Assembly (NCBI GenBank): GCA_018896395.1
Contig: JAHIMN010000156.1
Span: 1 to 6,162, forward strand
DNA from: Verrucomicrobiota bacterium
GTDB taxonomy: Bacteria > Verrucomicrobiota > Kiritimatiellia > JAAZAB01
Direction of reading: 5' to 3'
Length of the DNA: 6,162 nt
In this document: one piece after another, positions 1 through 5,849 of the stretch
How the letters are laid out: every line of letters starts with the position of its first letter
Numbering within the stretch: the stretch's first letter is position 1
Program-made: the position numbers and the translations under genes
The notes under the pieces: model-generated
Databases searched by the model: none
Told to the model about the DNA's origin: nothing
The model's input: only the letters and a program-made list of their open reading frames with translations

Positions 1-114
1 CCGGATATTTTCATGCCCGCTACCATTACACCGACAAAGTCACACCCCACCCGGTGACGCAGGGAGTCAAGGGTGTCTGGTACCCGGTTTATCAGGAAGA
101 CCCTTGTTGGCGGG
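1..114. other. Window edge, no supported gene; possible stem-loop after the last gene
   Basis: This stretch lies downstream of the stop codon of the last minus-strand gene. It contains an inverted repeat (CAAGGGT at 68-74 with ACCCTTG at 100-106, loop about 25 nt) that would fold in RNA of either strand. No U-run follows it in the minus direction, so it is not a convincing intrinsic terminator. One minus-strand frame stays open to the edge and has ATG codons near positions 14 and 26, so a further downstream gene could begin here. I see no good ribosome binding site for either ATG. A plus-strand frame is also open, but it runs on antisense into the neighbouring gene. Confidence 0.3.
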
Positions 115-1251
115 TTACAGCCACCCGGTCAGTCGCGCCAGTTCACGGCAATAGTCCAGTAGTCCGGGCCAGGTCACTTCCGGCGGAATGCCGTGATCGC
201 AGGAGGGAATGTATCCCCCCGCCTTCACCACGGGTTTGATCCGCTTCATTTCCCGTTTCAACGCGGCGCCGCCCTGTACAATGGCCCGTTTGTCGATCCC
301 GCCCAGGTAACCCATTTGCATGCCGAACCGCTTCCGATACGCGGCCAGATCGTTGCCGGCCGCCACTTCCACCGGGCCATTGGAATTAATCCCCGCCTCA
401 ATCCAGAGCGGAATCAACTCCGCGATATAGCCGTCCGAATCCACGTAGATCATCGGGCATCCCGATTGCTTCAAAATATCGCACCACCGCTTCCATGTCG
501 GCAACAGGAATTCCCGGATCATGGCCGGTGAAATCATGGACCGGCCCTTGTAAGCCATGTCTTCCGAGATCTGGACCCAATCGACCGTCACTTGAGCCAC
601 CGTCTTTTCCAGCACGGCCGAACAGAAAGTCTCGTAAAAACCGATCATCTCCTTGACCAAGGCGGGCTGCTCGATCAATGCAATGCAGAAATTTTCCAGC
701 CCCATCCAGTCGCGCATCTGCCAGAACACGCCCGACAACCCGATACCGACAACGCCGGTTCGGCGGTCCATCGCCATTTTCCGGCATCGTTCCTTGAAAT
801 CGGCCGGAAACCGGCCGGGATCGTCGACGTTATAACGCGTTTTCATCCGCTCCCATTCGTCCCGCGTTTCCACCGGATGTTTCACATACTTGACGCCGAT
901 ATAATCGGGGAACTGTTTGTTCCGCGCGACATAATCCTCATGCTCCGCTGAAATTTCGCACAGGATACCGATGCTGTCCTGAACCAGTATATTATGACCG
1001 CGGCGTTCGATGATTTTGACTTCAAACCCGGGAACCATCCCGAATTTCACCTCGGGCTGGACCTCCTGGGCATTCGGTTCATACTCAATCCCGAGTTCTC
1101 TTTTCATCGTCTCGTACCAGTCCGCGCCCGGGGGCAATCCCTGCCGATGCCAGTTGTCGACAGCCGCGCGGCTCGCGCCACCGGGATAAAAAAGAACCTT
1201 GTCCGGGTTTGGGCCCCTGACTGTGGCGATCCATCGTTCGCGTTGATTCAT
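115..1251 (-). CDS. Uroporphyrinogen decarboxylase-family protein (URO-D/methyltransferase fold), DSDG variant
   Basis: The product is a 378-residue cytoplasmic protein of the URO-D superfamily, which includes HemE and the zinc-dependent corrinoid:coenzyme methyltransferases MtaA/MtbA/CmuA. The opening NQRERWIATVRG matches the usual 'RERVLAAL' start. Later landmarks are SEDMAYKGRSMISP at 229-242, VDSDG at 270-274, GGIDKRA at 317-323 and the C-terminal GGYIPSCDHGIPPEVTW at 345-361. The HemE N-terminal 'MRQAGR' motif is absent, so a role in haem synthesis is unlikely. At the site where corrinoid methyltransferases carry the zinc motif HxCG, this protein has DSDG. Asp271, Asp273, Asp352 and His353 could therefore form a different metal or substrate site (inference). 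The ATG start is supported by AAAGGA 7 nt upstream. The gene follows another family member by 55 bp and is probably co-transcribed with it. No corrinoid-binding protein is visible, and the substrate is unknown. Confidence 0.9.
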   Translation of the reverse strand: MNQRERWIATVRGPNPDKVLFYPGGASRAAVDNWHRQGLPPGADWYETMKRELGIEYEPNAQEVQPEVKFGMVPGFEVKIIERRGHNILVQDSIGILCEISAEHEDYVARNKQFPDYIGVKYVKHPVETRDEWERMKTRYNVDDPGRFPADFKERCRKMAMDRRTGVVGIGLSGVFWQMRDWMGLENFCIALIEQPALVKEMIGFYETFCSAVLEKTVAQVTVDWVQISEDMAYKGRSMISPAMIREFLLPTWKRWCDILKQSGCPMIYVDSDGYIAELIPLWIEAGINSNGPVEVAAGNDLAAYRKRFGMQMGYLGGIDKRAIVQGGAALKREMKRIKPVVKAGGYIPSCDHGIPPEVTWPGLLDYCRELARLTGWL

Positions 1252-1306
1252 CCTGTTTTCCTTTCATTAACCCCACCGGTCCGATCCGATGAGGCCGTGC
1301 CGACAA

Positions 1307-2389
1307 TCATCGCCGCCGGCGCAGATCGGCGGCGTGATCGCGGATTGCGGCCTCGCCAATTCCCGCCGCCGCGTAGAGCGCGAAAATATTCGCCAACGGC
1401 GTTTCCGGCGGGATGGTGTGGGAGGCCGCCAGGATGTACCCGCCGCCATCCGCCGTCATACCTTCCAGCAGGTGCTCGGTGGCGCGGCGCACGTCTTCGG
1501 CGGAGCCGCGGGGCAACAATTCCTGCGTATCCACCCCGCCCATGAATGCCAGGCGCTTCCCAAATTCGCGCTTAAGCTCCCGGGGGTCCATGCCCGGGCA
1601 ATTACATTGGATTGGATTCAGGACATCCAGCCCGATCTCGATGAGGTCCGGGATGATCGGCCGGATCGCCCCGCAGGAGTGATAGGCCACGAACAGGCCG
1701 CGCACTTTACCCACCTGAAAAATCCTGGCCAGCGGCCCGCGGATCAATTCCCGCCAGCAGACCGGGCTCATGATCAGGCTCTGTTGACTGCCGACATCGT
1801 CTCCGGTCCAAAGCCAGTCCGGATGGAACCGGTTGCAGGCGGCGGCTGCCAGGGCCTCCGCGAACGCCCCGGCGCGGGTCAACAACGCGCGCCCGGCGTC
1901 CGAGGGATCCGCCAGGTCCAGGATGGCGTTCTCCATGCCGCGGAGCCGGCAAATCATCTCGAACAAGCAGGGCGACACATCACAGCCGATGAATGCAGTT
2001 TCGGCGAATCGACGGAGCGGCTCCATCGGGCCAAGCAGGGAGGGAATGCGCGCCGCTGGAAATTGATAGCGCAGGATTTCACGTTCGCCGGCGTGTTCCA
2101 GGGGCGAGCGCTTGATTTGATTGAACGGCCCTTCCTTGACCCACTCGACCCCCCAGGCGTCGCTATGCGTCTCGCCGTCATGTTCATGGGTGACCCCTTC
2201 CATGGCCTGGTTATTGCCCACCCAGGCCTGGCGAATGTCATTGCCCATGACTTCCGCCACGCTGCCCGCAGGAATCTCCAACTCGCGGGCCAGCCGCGCC
2301 GCTGTGTCCGGATGGAACCACATGAAAATGGGTGGCCGGTCTGTCGGCTGCCGGCGCAATGCGGCATAAACTCGTTGCCTGGAATTCAC
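1307..2389 (-). CDS. Uroporphyrinogen decarboxylase-family protein, HSCG (methyltransferase-like) variant
   Basis: The product is a 360-residue cytoplasmic protein of the URO-D/MtaA superfamily. The start NSRQRVYAALRRQPTDRPP (2-20) is the classic family opening and fixes the GTG start; AGGGG lies 10 nt upstream and no alternative start is in frame nearby. Other landmarks are GDDVGSQQSLIMSP at 196-209, YHSCGAI at 236-242, NPIQCNCPGMDP at 258-269, GGVDTQELLPRG at 284-295 and GGGYILAASHTIPPETP at 315-331. HSCG matches the HxC part of the zinc site of corrinoid methyltransferases. The third ligand cysteine of MtaA/MtbA is not obvious; an AASH segment occupies that area. This looks more like a methyl-transfer relative than HemE, whose MRQAGR motif is missing. 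It is only distantly similar to the following URO-D-family gene, so the two are unlikely to be redundant. The coding region is GC-rich, and the C-terminus ends in four arginines. The substrate is unknown. Confidence 0.9.
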   Translation of the reverse strand: MNSRQRVYAALRRQPTDRPPIFMWFHPDTAARLARELEIPAGSVAEVMGNDIRQAWVGNNQAMEGVTHEHDGETHSDAWGVEWVKEGPFNQIKRSPLEHAGEREILRYQFPAARIPSLLGPMEPLRRFAETAFIGCDVSPCLFEMICRLRGMENAILDLADPSDAGRALLTRAGAFAEALAAAACNRFHPDWLWTGDDVGSQQSLIMSPVCWRELIRGPLARIFQVGKVRGLFVAYHSCGAIRPIIPDLIEIGLDVLNPIQCNCPGMDPRELKREFGKRLAFMGGVDTQELLPRGSAEDVRRATEHLLEGMTADGGGYILAASHTIPPETPLANIFALYAAAGIGEAAIRDHAADLRRRR

Positions 2390-2528
2390 AGATTGGGCGC
2401 CCCTATAATCTCCTGATATTTACTCATATATTATGCCTGCAAGCAGGCGCGCTCAATGAATTTATGATTCCAGAGCGCCGTCAAATGTTCTTATGCTTCA
2501 GGCCAATTGGGTTTGTATTTCATGAGTG
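2390..2528 (-). promoter_or_regulatory. Intergenic spacer with possible promoter and short inverted repeat
   Basis: This 139-bp AT-richer gap separates the ceramidase-like gene from the GC-rich URO-D-family pair. On the minus strand it holds an inverted repeat GCCTGC-TT-GCAGGC (2435-2448). A -10-like CATAAT (2430-2435) abuts the repeat, and TTGAGC (2451-2456) lies 15 nt upstream of the -10. Another -35-like hexamer, TTGACG, is at 2479-2484 but has only a poor -10 partner. An inverted repeat inside a promoter spacer would suit a repressor site, but both hexamers are imperfect and the spacer is short. I see no strong terminator after the upstream gene, so read-through is also possible. Confidence 0.25.
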
Positions 2529-3986
2529 CTATTTTCCTTTCCACAACTCATCAATAGTTCGCAGGGTCTCTTCGACCAGCACCTGTCCGCCTTCCGGTCC
2601 GACTTCATTATCATAGACACCGCCGCCGTAGCCCTTGCCGGCCACCGCCCGCTCAGTCGGCAGGTATGAGCCGCTGCCGGCAAGCTGGACTAAAAAAGTC
2701 TGCGCCGCCGGACTGCGCGCCTTTATGCGAACGCCATAATCCAAAAACAGTTCAAACCGATTGGTCGCGAATGCCGCCTCACCCAGCCGTAAAACGTGCA
2801 ACTCCATCCTGTCTTTAGGATATTTTATTTGAAGTTTATAGCGTTCCAGAGCGTTTTTGCACCGCCCGATGCTGCTGTGCATTTGATTTTTCGTCAGAGC
2901 GGCAGATTCTTCGGCCTCAAGTTTCGCCAAATCATTCCTGACCGCGTCCGCTTCGGCATCGGTAATGAGCCGTCGTGGCAGGTTAATATCTTTCACAATA
3001 TGTTTTAATGAAAGCGTGGTCTGGATGGCTTTGCCGGCCAGTGGCAGGACGTCGTCCACGGCGTTTGCCACCCGTCGGCCAATCTCCTGCCGCATATCAA
3101 GCCCGCGCAAAGCCAGCATCCGCTGTTCGGCTTTTTTATACCACATGCGATGGGGCGACTGGTCACCAGCCGATGAACACTGTGCCAATACCTGAACTTT
3201 CTCCCCGTGCCTTTTTCGGATTTCAGTTCTTATCTCGTGCCAGAAATCGGCGGACACATAAACATCCCCTTCTGTTTCCTGCGAGGGACAGGCCAGGTTG
3301 ACGATTATGCCGGTCATTTGCCGGCTTTTGTTCCAGGTGAACATTAAATCAACATAATGATCCTCGTAGCCCTCTATGTGGCTGAACTTCGGATCATTCG
3401 TGTTGCCGTACATCTTGGTGTAACCATCGGTGAATTTGCCGGTTGTCTGGGCATTCGTTCTGGCGCCAATGTCATCAAAATAGGTTGCGCGCCGGTTATG
3501 GCCTACAACCGCCGTACCCAGCCCGAAACTTGTGCCGCCGGTCTCCCGATTTTTCCAGGCCTCCGCCACTGCTTCCGCCACCCGTTCCACGAACAGTTCC
3601 GCGTATTCCTCCGGTGTCATAACCCCGTCCGGCACCGGCGGATAAAAAATATTATTAATAATTTGGGGTGCGGTGTGCGTGTGGGTGCCGTTCAGGATGA
3701 TTTTATTTAAATCAATTTCAGGGGCCTTGGCCCGCACTGCGGCGCGGCAGCGGTCATAAATCACGGAAGGCACATAAGGTGCATCGCATGAGACAAAAAT
3801 CACCAAATCATCTGCGCTGGACCGGCCATCGCCGGTGGACAAAGCCAGCGCGGTTACCGTGACCGGGTCTTTCACGCCCTTAGAAATCCGCATATGGAAT
3901 TGCCCCTGCAGATTTACCGGCCGGTCGGGGGTTACGTCCCGGCCCGCCCATCCGATTCGCAGATTGCCGTTATCAGATTCAGTCAT
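2529..3986 (-). CDS. Neutral/alkaline ceramidase-like hydrolase, cytoplasmic
   Basis: The product is 485 residues and resembles the N-terminal catalytic domain of neutral ceramidases, which are zinc amidases cleaving N-acyl-sphingosine. There is no signal peptide, so it is probably cytoplasmic, and it is shorter than true secreted ceramidases, which also carry a C-terminal immunoglobulin-like domain. Family signs in order are IGWAGRDVTP (11-20), GVKDPVTVTALAL (37-49), the zinc-binding THTHTAP (101-107), SADFWHEIR (245-253), AAGDxSP-type nucleophile loop AGDQSP (273-278, Ser277), NRFELF (409-414, Glu412 as candidate ligand) and GSYLPT (439-444, Tyr441). The second zinc histidine, normally in an 'ACHP'-like segment, is absent: residues 229-236 read VNLACPSQ. 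A region near 340-390 looks helical and charged. The ATG is preceded by AGGGA at 8 nt. It lies 66 bp after the isomerase-like gene. A physiological ceramide substrate is doubtful; another amide or ester is more likely (inference). Confidence 0.85.
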   Translation of the reverse strand: MTESDNGNLRIGWAGRDVTPDRPVNLQGQFHMRISKGVKDPVTVTALALSTGDGRSSADDLVIFVSCDAPYVPSVIYDRCRAAVRAKAPEIDLNKIILNGTHTHTAPQIINNIFYPPVPDGVMTPEEYAELFVERVAEAVAEAWKNRETGGTSFGLGTAVVGHNRRATYFDDIGARTNAQTTGKFTDGYTKMYGNTNDPKFSHIEGYEDHYVDLMFTWNKSRQMTGIIVNLACPSQETEGDVYVSADFWHEIRTEIRKRHGEKVQVLAQCSSAGDQSPHRMWYKKAEQRMLALRGLDMRQEIGRRVANAVDDVLPLAGKAIQTTLSLKHIVKDINLPRRLITDAEADAVRNDLAKLEAEESAALTKNQMHSSIGRCKNALERYKLQIKYPKDRMELHVLRLGEAAFATNRFELFLDYGVRIKARSPAAQTFLVQLAGSGSYLPTERAVAGKGYGGGVYDNEVGPEGGQVLVEETLRTIDELWKGK

Positions 3987-4052
3987 CTTGTTATTCCCTT
4001 TTTTTATTCTTATCCGGTTCCTTCCAAGATCCGTGATATTTAAAATCAGAAA

Positions 4053-4883
4053 TTATCCCAATTCCCGGATCAGGCCCTGTAAATAATTTGCCGCCCGACG
4101 CGTTGCTTCATCCGGCGCATATTTATTACCTTCGTATTCAATATTGATATAGCCCGAATAGCCGGCCTGCTTCATGGCCTGCAGGCAGGCGCGATGCGGC
4201 ACTATGCCCTCGCCGATCAGCGTCGGCTCGTAACGCCGGCCATCCAATCCTTCCATGCCTTTGCCCGGTTCGGCAAAAGCCCAATCCTTAAAATGCGCGT
4301 GAACAACATGTTCCGCACAGCGCTTGAAGGAAACGGCGGGGTCTTCACCGCCAAGCAAAACATTGCCATTGTCATAAGTCAGTTTAAGTCCCGGAACTTC
4401 TCGGATGGCTTCGAGAACATCGGATGAAACAACAAACGGGCTGTCAGCTCCGGGAAAGTTCTCTATCGACATGGCAATCCCTGCCTGGCGGGCAAATGCC
4501 GCGCTTTCCTGTAATCCGCAGATGAAATGGCGGCGGGAAACATCCCGCGGAATTCCCTGCTCCCCACCCGTAACGGCCATGATCAGGGGCGCGCCGATTT
4601 CAACGGCAATATCCACGCCGGCCTTGACAGAGTCCACACCGGCCGTCCGTTCGGTCGCGGTCGGAAAGTTCAACGCGACTCCAAAGGTATAACAGACGGG
4701 CGCTATCCCATAATCGGCCAGCACGCGCTTTATTTCAGCCGGCGGCAGGCCGCTGGTGGTTACAATATCCGCCCCGTCAATATTCAGATCTTTCGCCACC
4801 CGGCACATGCCTTCAAGGTTGAAACGCCCGTTTATTTCCCATCCCTGGCGGGAAAAAGTGTATGACATTACGGCAAGTTTCAT
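4053..4883 (-). CDS. Sugar phosphate isomerase/epimerase-like TIM barrel (AP endonuclease family 2)
   Basis: This 276-residue protein has the xylose-isomerase-like TIM barrel fold. Members isomerise or epimerise sugars, keto-sugars or inositol derivatives using a divalent metal held by acidic and histidine residues. Visible ligands and landmarks are SIENF (139-143, Glu141), TYDNGN (169-174, Asp171), HAHFKD (195-200), LIGEG (222-226) and NIEYEG (247-252, Glu249), all in the expected order on successive strands. The length is normal for the family. Residues 201-221, between HFKD and IGEG, form a longer loop (WAFAEPGKGMEGLDGRRYEP) that probably shapes the substrate pocket. The ATG is 7 bp after the stop of the neighbouring barrel gene, and its ribosome site overlaps that stop. 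The exact reaction cannot be deduced; inosose- or tagatose-type epimerases are possible relatives. Confidence 0.88.
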   Translation of the reverse strand: MKLAVMSYTFSRQGWEINGRFNLEGMCRVAKDLNIDGADIVTTSGLPPAEIKRVLADYGIAPVCYTFGVALNFPTATERTAGVDSVKAGVDIAVEIGAPLIMAVTGGEQGIPRDVSRRHFICGLQESAAFARQAGIAMSIENFPGADSPFVVSSDVLEAIREVPGLKLTYDNGNVLLGGEDPAVSFKRCAEHVVHAHFKDWAFAEPGKGMEGLDGRRYEPTLIGEGIVPHRACLQAMKQAGYSGYINIEYEGNKYAPDEATRRAANYLQGLIRELG

Positions 4884-4893
4884 TTTACCCTCA
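4884..4893 (-). promoter_or_regulatory. Ribosome binding site overlapping the upstream stop codon
   Basis: GAGGG at 4888-4892 overlaps the TGA stop (4893-4891) of the preceding barrel gene and lies only 4 nt before the ATG at 4883. This arrangement suggests translational coupling, with terminating ribosomes re-initiating on the next gene. The spacing is slightly shorter than ideal. Confidence 0.6.
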
Positions 4894-5625
4894 TAATATT
4901 TTTTTGAGATAATCCATGCTTATTTTTGTGCTTTCAAGCGGGGTAAGCGCAGTGCTGTCCTGTTCATAGCTTATCCAGCCGACTTTGGAACCGCGGATAA
5001 CCCGCAATACCGCCGGAAAATCCACCACGCCATTGCCGAGTTCGGTGATGGTTTTGTCCGCCTTGACGTCCTTGAAATGGACGAGCGGAATACGGTTAAG
5101 ATGTTTTTTAATATATCCGGCCGGGTCGGCGCCGCCGCACTTGATCCAGGCCGTATCGGCTTCAAAAGCCATTCCCGGCACGGCGGCAAGAATTTTATCC
5201 ATAATATATTCGCCGTCGATTTTCGCAAACTCGTGGGCATGGGCATGATAGCAGATCGTCATGCCTTTCGAGCCGGCAACCGCGCAGGCTTTTTTGAATT
5301 TGGCGACGCATCCGGCAAAATCATCTTTAAATGCCGGCAAACCTAAGCCGCTGGTAAGATACTTGCAACCCAATGCACGGGCATATTCATATACCTTGCC
5401 GTCGGGATGGCAGAGATTGTCAAAGCCTTCGTAAATACCGCACACTTCCATCTTCAGCTTTTTCATCAGCTTTGCCAGGGCATCGGGTTCCAGGCCGCCG
5501 TAAAAAAACGCCAACTCAACGCCATGGACCCCCATTTCCGCCAGCTTTTGCAGTGTGCCTTCAAAATCCAGTTGCAAAGGTTCGCGGACGGTATATAACT
5601 GAATCCCAACTTTAATATCACGCAT
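4891..5625 (-). CDS. Sugar phosphate isomerase/epimerase-like TIM barrel
   Basis: This 244-residue protein belongs to the xylose-isomerase-like TIM barrel family. It opens with KVGIQLYTVRE (5-15), the hallmark first strand of the 'IQLYSVR' subgroup common in PVC bacteria and Bacteroidetes. Further landmarks are GVELAFFYGG (35-44), CYHAHAHEF (125-133, where relatives usually read YHNHxxEF), FEADTAWIKCGGADPAGYI (154-172, Asp157), VHFKD (182-186), ELGNGVVDF (195-203) and SYEQD (219-223, Glu221). Metal ligands are therefore retained. It is a little shorter than the 260-290 residues usual for the family but appears intact at both ends. The ATG is supported by AAAGGA 8 nt upstream. No signal peptide is seen, so it should be cytoplasmic. 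It is followed 7 bp later by a second, clearly diverged barrel, so the pair may perform consecutive steps on one substrate (inference). The specific reaction is unknown. Confidence 0.88.
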   Translation of the reverse strand: MRDIKVGIQLYTVREPLQLDFEGTLQKLAEMGVHGVELAFFYGGLEPDALAKLMKKLKMEVCGIYEGFDNLCHPDGKVYEYARALGCKYLTSGLGLPAFKDDFAGCVAKFKKACAVAGSKGMTICYHAHAHEFAKIDGEYIMDKILAAVPGMAFEADTAWIKCGGADPAGYIKKHLNRIPLVHFKDVKADKTITELGNGVVDFPAVLRVIRGSKVGWISYEQDSTALTPLESTKISMDYLKKIL

Positions 5626-5849
5626 GCCGGTTATCCTTTCATGTTTTGTAACTGCTCACCATGGATTACCCAGACAGCACGGATATGACAAGATTTTTTC
5701 CGCCCCGGCGGATCCGCGGATGAACACGGATACCGGCAGGGAGCAAGGAGACCCTCATTGTTTTTAAAAATCATTTTTATTTATCCGTGTTCATCAGTGT
5801 CCATCTGTGGTTGATTTTCTTTTGGTTGCGGCTTTGACGCGTTAAGTAA
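5626..5849. other. Intergenic region with repeats and possible weak promoter
   Basis: No coding frame is supported in this 224-bp gap. It contains the facing repeat arms described separately and AT-rich tracts around 5760-5782. On the minus strand a -35-like TTGTCA (5686-5691) lies 17 nt from a poor -10 (TAATCC, 5663-5668), which could drive the barrel genes only weakly. No classical hairpin plus U-run terminator follows the ceramidase-like stop at 5850. Confidence 0.35.
5712..5812. repeat. Inverted pair of 10-nt-period tandem repeats
   Basis: The right arm on the plus strand is three 10-nt units: ATCCGTGTTC (5783-5792), ATCAGTGTCC (5793-5802) and ATCTGTGGTT (5803-5812). The left arm on the minus strand has ATCCGTGTTC (5731-5722) followed by ATCCGCGGAT (5721-5712), itself a palindrome. 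The exact match between arms is 14 bp (5719-5732 with 5782-5795), enclosing 49 nt. The transcript could fold into a long hairpin. Similar 'GTTCATCCGTG' elements are, from memory, dispersed in intergenic regions of many environmental bacteria. There is no transposase and no obvious target duplication. Confidence 0.7.

Noticed and set aside
3..239. Plus-strand open frame running in from the left edge (HARYHYTDKVTPHPVTQ and onward)
   Set aside because: The first part looks somewhat protein-like, but the second half is antisense to the conserved C-terminus of the URO-D-family gene and no family is recognised. A convergent gene end cannot be excluded without sequence to the left.
994..1545. Plus-strand open frame of 183 codons
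   Set aside because: It spans the ends of two well-supported minus-strand genes and reads as low-complexity arginine/proline-rich sequence, typical of an antisense shadow.
115..2389. Annotation of the two URO-D-family genes as haem-biosynthesis hemE
   Set aside because: Both lack the HemE N-terminal arginine motif and carry HSCG or DSDG instead, and they sit in a catabolic-type cluster.
1289..2416. Long plus-strand open frame of 375 codons
   Set aside because: It lies entirely antisense to the URO-D-family gene, shows no recognisable motifs, and is explained by the GC-rich composition of that gene.
3987..4052. ATCCGG/ATCCGTG pieces as a degenerate copy of the 10-nt repeat
   Set aside because: The fragments are short and out of phase; chance is sufficient to explain them.
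5696..5718. CCGCC/GGCGG hairpin next to a T-run as an intrinsic terminator
   Set aside because: The T-run precedes the stem on the plus strand and becomes an A-run after it on the minus strand, the wrong arrangement for termination of the minus-strand genes.
5712..5812. Insertion sequence or miniature transposon ends
   Set aside because: The inverted arms enclose only 49 nt, there is no transposase and no clear target-site duplication; the internal 10-nt periodicity fits a dispersed repeat better.
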